The notes beneath the pieces were generated by a model that did not search any database, had not been told where the DNA came from, and worked only from the letters and a program-made list of their open reading frames with translations. Shown here piece by piece: positions 37,101 through 49,100 of a DNA stretch of 64,000 nt (position 1 is the stretch's first letter; the number at the start of each line of letters is the position of its first letter). Position numbers and translations under genes: made by a program. Origin of the DNA: Nageia nagi (lineage: Eukaryota; Pinophyta); contig JBITNC010000001.1 in NCBI GenBank assembly GCA_050084985.1, positions 16,740,001 to 16,804,000 on the forward strand, in the 5' to 3' direction.

Positions 37101-40100
37101 TTTCCTTCGGACTAGGGTACCAATACAGGGTTCCGATCTAGGAACGCCTGCACCTCATCACTGAACGCCCAGAGGTTGTCCGCCTTCTCCCAAGAAGTCT
37201 CGAGCATGCCCATGTCCTCCCAAGTCACCAAGTACTCCTGCTCCACGTGGTTCTTGAAGCTCACCTTTTGCTATGCCAGCACTTCGATCACCTTCCGCCC
37301 AGGCTTATTAACTAAGTGAATAGGTGGTCGATTCGGTTGACTCCTTATGGGATCTTCCTTGTCTTCCACAAACGGCTTCAGCAACTTTACGTAAAACATA
37401 GTGTGCATCTTCATTCTGTCTGGCAACTAGAGTTTGTAGGCCACCCTGCCCACTTTCTAGGATCACCTGAAACGACCCTCCCATCAGCAAGTCAAGGCCT
37501 TGCTTTGTCCGGTCGGAGGAGGATGGTGCTCCGAGTCCAAATGCAACATGACCTTGTCGCCGACCTTAAACTTAGCATCCTGTCGTGTTCCATCCGCATA
37601 CTGCTTCATCCTTTCATTGGCTTGCAAGAGATGCATCCTTGCAAGGTCCTACCTATCGTGCCAGGTCTTAAGGTACTGAGACGCCTCCGCATTCCCACCA
37701 AGGTAGGTTGCGACGAGTGTGTGCAATGTCATGGGTTGCTTCTCGATTGCTAGCTCAAAGGGTGAGTACTTGCTCGATCGGCTCTTGTGGCAGTTGTAGC
37801 AAAACTGCGCATAGTCCAATAGTTTCGGCCAGTTCAACTAATTGTCTGCTACATAGTGCCGAAGATAATCCTCCAACGCACCGTTGATATGCTTAGTCTG
37901 ACCGTCCATCTCAAAATGGTAGCTCATCGACATGAATAGTGCACTACCCATTAGCTTGAATAATGTTTTCCAAAAGTTCCATGTGAACCGAGCATTTCTG
38001 TCCAAGACGATGCTCATGGGCATCCCCCAATACTTCACCACATGTTTGAAGAAGTGCTCGGCGACCACTTCTGTCGTGCAACCCATCTTACAAGGGATGA
38101 ACGTCGCGTACTTGGAGAACCTGTCCACCACCACCATGATGCTACTGAACTTGTCCACCTTGGGCAGACTCGTGATGAATTCCATGCTGATACTTGCCCA
38201 AGGCCAGATCGGCACAGGTAAAGGTTGCAATAGCCCGCGCAGTCTCCTGCTCTCTATCTTGTCTTGTTGGCAGATAAGGCATGATCGGACATACTCCACA
38301 ACATCAAAGTCAATACCCAGCCTCTCTCTAGCAGTGCCAACGTCCTATGCTTCCCAGGATGTCCTGCCCACGACGCATCGTGACATTCCTTGAGAATTCT
38401 CTTCTGCACGTCCTTGTACTTCGGCACATAGACCCGAGTGTTCTGGAACATCAGCAAACCATCGACCATCTTGTGTTGGAGAATCTGCCCCTTAGCAGTT
38501 TCCGTCTCCAGGGTCTTGACCAAGCTCACAGCCTGGGGATCCACTTTCATGCCTTCTTTGATCAACTCCAAGAGCTCGCCGCCAAGCTCCAACTGGCTCT
38601 CACCCTGGGTGTTGGCTGGACTAGCTCCAGCAGCTTGCAGAGTGGCTAGCTAGTGAGCAGGCGCTAACTGTCCCTTCTGGCTCAAAGCATTAGTCACCAT
38701 GTTCTTTGTCCTTGCTGAGTACACTATGTCACAGTCATACTCAGCCAACTTGTCCTGCCATCGGGCCTGCTTGCCAGATAGTGCCTTCTTTGTTGGAAGT
38801 AGGTGTTGGAGATGTCCGTGTAAACCATGAACGACACTCCTAAGAGGTAGTGCCTCCACGTATGCAGACAATGGATGACTCTAGCCATTTGCTTCTCATG
38901 CATCAACCACCGACGCTCAACGTCATTGAACTTCCGTGACTTGAACGCGATCGGGTGCCATCTTGCATGAGCACACCGCCTAGCGCAAAGTTGGAAGCGT
39001 CTGTCTGCACACTGAACGGCTGGGTGAAATTCAGCAGTCCCAACACCGATGCCGAGGTAAGCCTCACCTTCAACTCCTCGAACACCTTGACATGGTTTGG
39101 ACTAGTGCCAAGCTTCTTTCTTCGTCAGGTCTGTCAAGGGAGCCGCAATCCTCGAGTACTTCGCCACAAACCTACGGTAGTAGTTAGCCAAGCCAAGGAA
39201 CTGTTGAAGATTCTAGAGTAATTCCAAGTTGGTATACTTCCATATATAGATTGATTGTAAATATATATATTTCCTAGATTAGAGATATGCTCTGCTGGTT
39301 GACAGATTTGTAGTCTTAAACTTTAGCATTCCAATTATGTATAGTGGCTATTTATGCCCACAATATTGTAAAGAGCATAGTATGAATGAAACCAAGTTTG
39401 ACTTGGTATCAGAACCACTCGAAAAACACCATATGGCTTCCGAATCATCAACTCCAGTAATCCATATCCAATCTGAAAATTTTGGCTTCCAGGCCGGAGT
39501 TGTCCTCACTGAAAGTAACCATGATGTATGGTCCCAAATATTAGAGATGCAAATCGTAGGACGTGAGAAGCTCAAATATATTATTGGTAAAACTGATCCA
39601 CCGAAGGAATCTGATGCTACCTATGCAAAGTGGTATGCAGAGAATCAAAAGGTCAAGGGTTGGTTGCTAACCTCCATGTCACCAGAGACAATGAAGCATT
39701 ATCTCCGACTGCGTACCGCAAGGGAAATCTGGAGTGCTCTTGCCAAAGCATTCTATGATGGATCGAATGAGACACAACTCTTTGCATTGAATCAGCGTGC
39801 CTTCACCACCAAACAAGCTGGTCGACCTTTATCAACTTATTACGGTGAGCTTGTTGAAATTTTCCAAGAATTAGATTATCGTGATAAAGTTATCATGAAG
39901 GATCCTGATGATATTATCACCTATAAGAAATCTGTTACACGGTTGAGAGTGCACTTCTTAGTGGCCTGGATGCAGAATTCGAACAAATTAGAGGTGAGGT
40001 TCTTCGGAAGGACCCCGCAATGGACCTCGACGACACCTATGCCTATGTCCGTCGAGATGCTGTATGCCGAGCCACCTTAAATGCTAAACCTGATAATCTT

Positions 40101-43100
40101 GAGTCTTCCGCTCTAACGGCTCAACCGCTAAACCTCAACCACGACAATCCGCTCAAAAAACTGATTCTAGCGAAGCACGATCTCAGAAGGGCAGTTATGA
40201 AATAGGTGCTGCCAAACCCAAACGTTTGTGCACTCACTGTGGTGAGACAAGCCATACAAAGGCACGGTGTTATGACTTAATTGGCTATCCAGATTGGTGG
40301 GATCCAGCAAAGGCACCGCGCAAGCGCAATTCAAAGCCAAATCACCAAGCTGCTATTGCTATGACCAAACCTTCTAATGGTGGTGCAGAAACTTCTTCTT
40401 TGATTGCTACTTCAGGTAACATTGGTAAGGATTTCCATACTTCTGCATCAGATTGTAGTAGTAGTACATGGATAATTGATTCCGGTGCTACGGATCACAT
40501 GACCTCTGATAGTCAGCATGTTCAGTCTATGAAATAGTCCACCACACATATAGTCTCTACTGCCAATGGCAATCCCTCACCTGTGATTGGAGAATCTTCA
40601 GTTTCTCTATCACATAATTTGAATCTTGATTCTGTTTTAGTTGTACCTTCCCTTAACCATAATTTATTGTCTGTTGCCCAAATAACTAGTGCATTGTATT
40701 GTGTTGTGATTTTTTGGCCTAACCATTGTGTTTTTAAGGACATTCGAACTTGGAAGATGATTGATTATGGTACTAGAAGGGGAAAGTTGTACTATCTAGA
40801 TCTGAAGCTTACTATCTCACATCAGTTGGCTCAAGTTCTTTCAGCGGATTAGATTGACAAATCCTCCGAAATTTGGTTGTGACACAAGCGCTTGGGTCAT
40901 GTGTCTTTTGGATATTTAAAAAAATTATTCCCAAATTTGTTCTCTCAGTTAAGTACTTCAGATTTCAAATGTAGTATTTGTGAACTTGCAAAAAGTCACC
41001 GTGTATCGTTCCCATTGAGCATGAATAAAAGTCCAGTACCTTTTATGTTGATTCACACTGATGTATGGGGGCCAGCCAAACACCCTTCCTTGAATGGTTC
41101 TCGTTGGTTTGTCACATTTATTGATGATCACACTCGTATGACTTGGGTTTGCTTGATGAAATCAAAGAATGAAGTTAGCTCCTTGTTTCAGAAATTTCAT
41201 AAGATGATTGCCACTCAATACCAATCCCACATACAAGTTCTTTGTACTGATAATGGTGGAGAGTTTGTTAATCAGGACCTAAAGAAGTACTTGCAGGAAC
41301 ATGGCATATCTCACCAGACGACTTGCCCTTATTCCCCTCAGCAAAATGGGGTTGCAGAGCGCAAGAATCGCCACCTACTTGAAGTTGTACGAGCCTCTTT
41401 GTTTGGAGCTCACATGCCCACCAATTACTGGGGTGAAGCGCTCAGTGTTGCAGCTTACCTTATTAACCGTGTACCCTCCACCTCGCTGAATTTTCAGACT
41501 CCTTTTGAAGTTCTTCATTCGACTATAACTGCTCCTACTGCTCCAAGTTTATCACCTAGAATTTTTGGGTGCGTGGCATTTGTGCATCTTCCTAAGCCGT
41601 TGCATGATAAGCTAGAACCACGAGCACTACAATGTGTCTTTGTTGGCTACGCCCCACTTCAGAAGGGCTATCGCTGCTATCATCCCCCATCACGGAAAAT
41701 GTATGTCACCCTTGACGTTGTCTTTCATGAAAATGACATGTACTATGCTATTCCTGAGTCCTCAATTCAGGGGGAGAGACAAAATGAATTGCAGATCTAA
41801 ATCCTTCTTTGGACCAATCGGATACAAGTGGTGAATTTTTGGATAAAAGTGGTGACTGTCCAGAGGAGGCAACCGGGCAGTGTGAGCAACCTGTTCTTGA
41901 CCAACCAGACGTTAGTTTAAATGAGGAAAATATTCAGAATCAGATGGAAGCAACTCCACTTCAAGTACCATCTGACCAATTGTTTTTTGAAGACAATTCC
42001 TTTCCCGAACCCCAAGTACAATCCCAGGTACATTCTGAATCTCAATTCCTTCCAAAAGTACTACCTAATTGAGCCACTAGAGGTATACCTAGAGCTAACT
42101 ATGAACCTGTTCTTAGTTCCAATCCTAAGTATCCCATGAGCATGTATCCTACCATAGACTGTCAAAAGAAAGTGAGTCATTTACGAATCAATTATCTGCT
42201 GTATCTATTCCTACTAACATGGAGGAAGCTCTAGGAGATCCTAGGTGGAAGGAAGCTATGAATGAAGAAATGAAGTCACTTCAAAAGAACTCAACTTGGA
42301 ATGTTGTTGAGCTACCTGAAGGAAAGAAACCTGTTGGATGTAGGTGGGTTTTCACAATCAAATACAAGGCAGATGGAACCATTGAACGATTCAAAGCTAG
42401 ACTAGTTGCCAAGGGGTACACTCAAACTTATGGAATTGACTACATGGAGACATTCGCACCAGTAGCAAAAATCAATACTGTCCGTATTCTTATATCCTTG
42501 GCGGTGAATCTTGACTGGCCATTGCACCAGTTTGATGTGAAGAATGCCTTCTTCTTGGAGACCTTCAAGAGGAAGTATACATGGAGTTGCCCCCTGGATG
42601 TAATATGCAATCAGAAGGTGGAAAACATGTCTGCAAATTAAAAAAGGCCCTATACGGTCTAAAACAATCTCCGAGAGCATGGTTTGGAAGGTTTACGAAG
42701 TCAATGAAGGCTTTTGGATACAAGCAGAGTAACTCAGATCATACTCTTTTTGTGAAGCATAATAAAGGAATGATTACTTATCTCATTGTGTATGTTGATG
42801 ATATGATAGTAACGGGAAATGATTCAGAAGAGAGGAGAGCATTGCAGAACCATCTGGCTCGAGAATTTGAGATGAAGGACCTTGGTCCATTGAAGTACTT
42901 CCTTGGTATTGAAGTGTTAAGATCAAAGGAATGTGTCTTTCTATCTCAACGAAAATATGCCTTAGATTTACTAAGTGAGACTGGTATGACGGCATGTAGT
43001 CCAGTTAGCACTCCTATGGAAGAAAACTTGAAGCTAGGCATATATCCGGATCAAGTTCCAACAAACAAAGAGAGGTATCAAAGATTAGTTGGGAAACTAA

Positions 43101-46100
43101 TGTATCTTGCACATACTCGGCCTGACTTGGCATATGCACTAAGTGTCGTAAGCCAATTCATGCATTCTCCAAGTGAAGAACATATGAATGTAGTTACCCG
43201 CATTTTGCGCTACTTGAAGTCATCTCCAGGGAAAGGGATTATGTTTAAAAAGGGGAATAATTTGGATGTCAAAGGATACACTGATGCAGATTGGGCTAGG
43301 TCAGTAAAAGATAGGTTGTCTACAACAGGGTATTTCACTTTTGTAGGAGGAAATTTGGTCAATTGGCGAAGCAAGCTGTAGTTGCTCTATCTAGTGCTGA
43401 ATCTGAGTTCAGAGGAATGACTAAGGCAATATGTGAATTGTTATGGATCCGTAATTTATTAAAAGATCTGAATATTAAGCATAACAGCCTAACAAAGCTA
43501 TATTGTGATAACAAGGCAGCTTGTGATATTGCCCACAACCCAATTCAGCACGATCGAACCAAACATGTGGAAGTTGATAGGCATTTCATCAAGGAGAAAC
43601 TAGAAGCAAAGATCATTGAAACACCTCATGTCTCGTCTCAAGAACAACTTGCTGACCTACTCACCAAGGCCGTATCAAGTCGAGCATTTCATGATGGTCT
43701 CAACAAATTGGGAATGAGCGACATCTACGCACCAACTTGAGGAGGAGTGTTGAAGATTCTAGAGTAATTCCAATTTGGTATACTTCCGTACATAGATTGA
43801 TTGTAAATATATATATATTTCCTAGATTAGAGATATGCTCTGCTGGCTGACAAATTTGTAGTCCTAAACTTTAGCATTCCAATTATGTATAGTGGCTATT
43901 TATGCCCACAATATTGTAAAGAGCGTAGTATGAATGAAAACCAAGTTTGACTGGAACAACCTAACTTCGTGCACGTTCTTGGGAGGCTGCCAGTCCCTGA
44001 TAGCCTCAATCTTCTACGAGTCCGGCTTAATCTGGCCACGGCCCACGACATGCCCCAAAACAGCACCTCTTGAACTCCGAAGGCACACTTCTCCTTCTTC
44101 ACGTAGAGCTCGTTCTCCCTCGGCAGTTTGAAGACCTGGTCAAGGTGCTCGCAATGTTCTTCCAAGGTCTTGGACTAAACCAAGATGTCGTCAGGTTAGA
44201 CCACCATGCACTTGTCCAGCAGCGGCCTGAAGACTTCGTTCATCATGGTGCAGAAGGTAGCCGGGGCATTGCACATTCCCAACGGCATCACCAGCCACTC
44301 GTATGCCCCATACCGGGTCACACATGTTGTCTTCTCCTTGTCTCCAGGTGCAATCCTTATCTGGTAATAGCTGGAATCGAGATCCAGTTTGTTGAAGATT
44401 TGGCTCCAACCAGCTGGTTGAAACAATCATCCATCCACGGCAAGGGGTACTTGTTCTTCACGGTGAGCTTGTTGATCACTCGGTAGTCGATGCACAGGTG
44501 CAAGCTTTTTTCCTTCTTCTAGAACAGCACGGGAGCTCCATAGGGAGACTTAGCCGGCCGTATGTACCCCGCAGCCAACAACTCAGCTAGCTGCCACTTC
44601 AACTCTACTAGCTTGGGCCTAGACATCCTGTATGGGACCCTTGCAATAGGCTTGGCACCCGGGATCAGCTCCACTGCATGGTTCGTGCCTCACCTTGGTG
44701 GCAACACGGAGGGGAGTTCCTGCAACATGCGATCGACGTTCAGCTGCAAGACCGTTTCTAGCCCCTTGAGGCTTTCACCCGACCCCGACGAACTGCTGCC
44801 CAAATCGTCTTCGTTGTCGTCCCAACTACCCACTAACACCGCCAAGTACACAGGATCAGCATGCCGCTTAGTCATGGCTTTGCACATCACCAAGGTCGAT
44901 ACCAAGTGTACCCTAAGTGCAGGCTAAACCTTCGCCAATGTGGCTACTCTCCTTTGCTTGGCACTCCCTCTCTTCCCACGCGAGGTCCTACCCTTCTGGC
45001 AGTCGCCTGGCCTACACCCCTTTCACCCTTGTGATTGAGGATGGGGACAGAGCAACCCTTGCCCGAACGAATCTCCACCATCTGAGTGTCCAAGTAGGCA
45101 AGGTAGTTCGATATCCTGATGAACTCTTGCCCAAGGATCAGTCCAAAATCATCGATGTTCATGATCGACAAGTCCATCTGCCAGCTTCATTCTCCCATGG
45201 CCATGTTGACATTGCATGCGATCCCCACCAAGGTGACTGCCTTTGTGTGCACATACTTAGTCAACTAGTTGCATCGATGGTACTTCAGCTTGAGGCATTT
45301 AGCCAACTCGGGAGAGATATAGTTGTGAGAGGCTCCTGAATCAAACATGCCCAAGACCACCTCACCTTTGATCACCACCTCTACATACTGCAAATCATGG
45401 AGCGACCTCCGGTCAACCCCTTGCTGCAAGGTATTAAGATACTTAAGAGCACCCACTTGGTGTTCTCCGTCTCCGCCACCCTGCTGTCGAGTGGCATTCA
45501 CCTTCTTGTTCGGGCAGTCTTTCGCAAAGTGGTCCCCTCCGCAGTTCCAACAACTGCGGGGCTTCGGAGCATTGGAACCACCTTGCTCACCTCCCTTTTG
45601 ACTAGCCATGTTTCGAGGCTTGCTCGCCCTCGAAGACTAAGTGGATGCGATTGGTCTTCCTTTCTGTCCGCCATCGGACTTGGAGTTAGACTATTGCGGC
45701 TGCTTACCTTTGCCTTGCTCGGCTGGCCCACTCTTCGACCTGTCAAGAACCCGCCTAAAGTCGTTCAACCTATCTGCAATGATGATGGCCTGCTTAATGG
45801 TCTTAGGATCATGTCTTCTGACTTCATTCTCGGCCCAGGGTTGCATTCTCTCCAAGAAGTTGAATAGCCTATCCTCACTCATGTTCGCGATCTCAACCAT
45901 CAACGTTGAGTACATCTTGATGTACTCCCTGAGTGAGCCGGTGTGCTTCAGGTTGAGTAACTGCCATTTAGCCAGGAGATTTGCATTGCTCGGCATGAAT
46001 TGCTCCTTCAGCAGCGTTTGCATCCCATCCCAGTCCTTCTTCACCTCAGGGTGCAACTTCGCCTTTACCTCTTTGCAAAGGTTCCGCCACCACGTCTTGG

Positions 46101-49100
46101 CCAGACTGTCTAGACACCTGGTTGCAATGCTGACTTGTTGAGCGCTTGACAATCTCCCCTGACCTCCGAGAAACTCCTTCATGTCCCACATGAAATTCTC
46201 CAACACGTTGTCAACTCTCACTGTTGTACGTCTTAGGCTCCTTGATCTTCAACACCTTGTTAGAAACACTTCCCAAACAGGGGCCACCTTCTGCAGACGT
46301 CTTCCCTTCTCCACGCAAGCCCAAGGCCAACTGTTGAGCCATGTGCGCATAGTTCTTGCACAAGCGCATATCCTCGGTGATAGTAGCCTGGGCGAGCTGG
46401 ACCTCCTCTAACTAAGCTTGGATAGCCTCCCCACACGACTCGTTGAGACAGGCTTCCAAGCACACCACCGTAACCTACAACTACCTGAACTCATCGGACA
46501 TTTCTGACATCTTGGACACCAGACCATCCTTGCCTCCTATCCTGTCATCCATGTCGCTGACTTTGATCTCAACCTGCTGCATCCGAGCCATGACGACCCG
46601 CTCCATAGTCCTGAAAGCGGCCTCCATAGCCTGAGAGACTCTTCAACCATCACAGGCTTTGCTTCGCCCCGCGGATTTGCTGACTAATGACCTCTCCCCT
46701 TAGACTTCTTCTGTGTATCCCCTCCTGTTATCTCCCGGTCCATCCTCCTTCCCCGGTTCTTCTTGGCAATGTTGGCAGTCTCAGGGCCCAACCCACTACC
46801 ACCCACCTCGGTCTGCTTCTCAGGGTTGGACATGATCACCTACTGACTGACTAAAGGCAAGAAGCCAAAGACTTTGACACAAAACAACCCTAACCTAGGT
46901 CTTTTTGTATTTTCTGACTCTAATGCTATCAAAGCGGACAAGCTCTGATACCAACTGTTGTGAGGCATGCTGAACCAAGCGGTAGGATGGCTCAACAGGC
47001 CTTCACACAGCACCGAGTCTTCGTAGTAAGCCATCCAGGCAGGAACAGCCGTTTCATCACCGGACTACGCCGCAACCGGACTAACCTACAGGGTTAGTGC
47101 AACACACCACAACATAAGACTTAAACAAATAACAAGTAAACGTGCGAGAAAGCAAATAAGCAAACACACAAGACGTGAGGGAAAGTGGTAGTTTTATTAT
47201 ATTAACGAACTAAACCGTTCAGGAGTACAATACAAGGACCCAAGGCCAACTGACACACCTTGGACTGTGAGTCGGCCACCGCTGACAATGCTCATAGACC
47301 GTTTACATGAGACTAAGTCCCCTCCTAGCAGCCGAACCTCTCAGCAGGCCGGAAAGGCCTCTTCACGGTCCGTCCCACTAGGCAAGTCCGAAGACCTGCT
47401 AACTAAGACTCGGCACAGGACGCCCCTCGCTCGGATGCCAGGCACACACCAACTGTCCGCCCAATTCCCAACTGGCGGGGACGACCCGCTGCCCTACTTG
47501 CACGAATGTGGAAGGCAGAAGTCGTAGACAGCTCTTGCTCGCAAACACGCTTGGCTTAGAAAGGCTCGAGAGTGCTTGAAGGCTTTAACATCAGGAGTTA
47601 GCTGACGAGTGAGGAAGACGTTTCTCCACCATACTTAGGGTGCTTCTTATGATTATAAATATTATTACTTAAGTGTGCAACCCCCAATAGAAGCTGGTGA
47701 ATATCATAAAAGTAATACTGATAACGGTCATGTATCTCTAGGATACTCTGCCATGCTATTATGAACAATTTATATAGATGGAAGACTTTCCAGATAATTT
47801 CTGTAAGTCCAAGTTCGACAGTTTTGTTTATCCTGTATGCCTGGAAGCTACTGTGGGCATATTCTGCAAACTCAGTTGGCACAATACTGTTAATTCTGTA
47901 TATACAGTAGAGGATTTGGGTGGTTTGTTTATGCCCAATTTGTAGTTGATGATATAGATGCTATTACTACAAGCCGATTTCTGTATTTAGTATGGAGTCC
48001 TGCAGTATAGTTATCCTTTATTGTTGCAACAGTAGTTTAGAAATCTAGAAGACAAATGTTCAACTGTACTTTCCCAAGTTAGATGAATTTCTATTAAAAG
48101 TTTTAATACAAAGTTGTTCTTTTACCAAAAACAAGTACTTATTATTGCAAAGTACTGAGATTCTAATCAATTTCCTGGATTTCCTGTCCTTACCTCAGCA
48201 AAAATATAATATGATGAACGAGGAACACGGTTTGGTTTGCTTTCAAGGTCAAAAGCAGCAAGGCCAAGTTTTAGGCTATGTTCATTAGCCAGCTCCAAGT
48301 TGTCTGATAAGACACTGTAGCAGTAGCCCCTTACTGGAACACCCTGCAAATTACAGGAGATACATATCATGAAGAAGCCTAGAGAAGATGCACGATTAAA
48401 AGATTTTGCTCCGTACAAGTACAATCTATGAATACAGATCTTCTGTTTGGCATTGGAGATTACAAATACGCTTCTGTAGCAAGCCAAAAATGAAAACCTT
48501 GTTCATGGCTGCTTTTACAGCAAGGAGATGTTCCAATATATATGGCTTCCGCAGATGGTCAGTGGCATCAGCAATACCATTTTCAGTAATGATGAAAGGA
48601 ATATTCAACTTTTTATAACGGTTGTGGAAGTCAAGGAGCTCTCGGTATAAGCCATCTGGATAAACGCCTTTTCCTGATTCACTGTACTCCTCATTCTCAA
48701 CTAGTTTCAACCCAAAAGATGAGATGAATTCCTGGACAAAGTTAGAGATTAAAAACACACAATCTTCATATTTCTTCTGTGAATAGATTAGAGAAGACAC
48801 AAAATTCTGCAGGCTATGAAATTAGAGTTGAAATTATATAGCAATTGATTAGTACTAGTAATAACTAATAACAATTAAATCAATAAACAAGTCTGCTTGT
48901 CATTTCTACCTGACCATAGTAGTTTATGCCTAGGAAGTCCAGTTTTCTGCACACAATGTCTACATAGGTAAAGTGTGTCATCCAATTGCTGAACTCGACT
49001 GCAGATATATCTAAGAAACCATATGGTTGCCTGAAAGAAATGTGATGTGCAATGCCAATGCTCACTTTTCTTGATGCCTTTTCTCTTTGAAAACTATGAC

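Larger units (their letters stand above)
39202..43952 (+). mobile_element. young Ty1-copia element with TG...CT LTRs
   Basis: Short LTRs (202 and 205 bp) start TGTTGAAGATTC and end CCAAGTTTGACT. They are flanked by a perfect 5-bp duplication GGAAC (39197-39201 and 43953-43957). By eye they differ at about seven positions plus two small indels. The primer site TGGTATCAGAACC follows the left LTR at 39404, and GGAGGAG precedes the right LTR. Gag and pol are present with a few frameshifts and stops. It is inserted in the RT/RNase H part of the chromovirus-type element, on the opposite strand. Confidence 0.94.
36337..47631 (-). mobile_element. Ty3-gypsy chromovirus-type element, interrupted
   Basis: LTRs of about 677 and 676 bp (sense TGGTGG...CACAACA) flank it. 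The primer site TTGGTATCAGAGC lies inside the right LTR (about 46940-46954). The sense-strand order is gag (46833 down), CCHC knuckle, protease, RT, RNase H, integrase and a chromodomain-like C-terminus near 37350-37150. A plus-strand copia element (39202-43952) splits RT from RNase H. Stops and frameshifts are frequent. I found no matching target duplication (CATAG at the left, TACTT at the right). The DNA is clearly more GC-rich than the surrounding intron. Confidence 0.88.
21211..48193 (-). other. intron 8 of the SFR2-like gene, 26,983 bp
   Basis: The donor GAG then GTAAGG at 48193 and the acceptor TTTGTAG ending at 21211 join phase-0 exons that together restore the SFR2 family sequence. 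Nearly the whole intron is transposon: a LINE with two insertions, and a gypsy element with a copia insertion. About 560 bases next to exon 8 and roughly 240 bases next to exon 9 look like original intron. Confidence 0.85.

Noticed and set aside
45641-46141. 166-residue plus-strand open frame
   Set aside because: It is antisense to the gag core of the chromovirus-type element, where GC-rich coding DNA leaves open complementary frames.
36337-47631. Target-site duplication for the chromovirus-type element
   Set aside because: The flanking five bases (CATAG and TACTT) do not match. The ends may have been altered by recombination or deletion.
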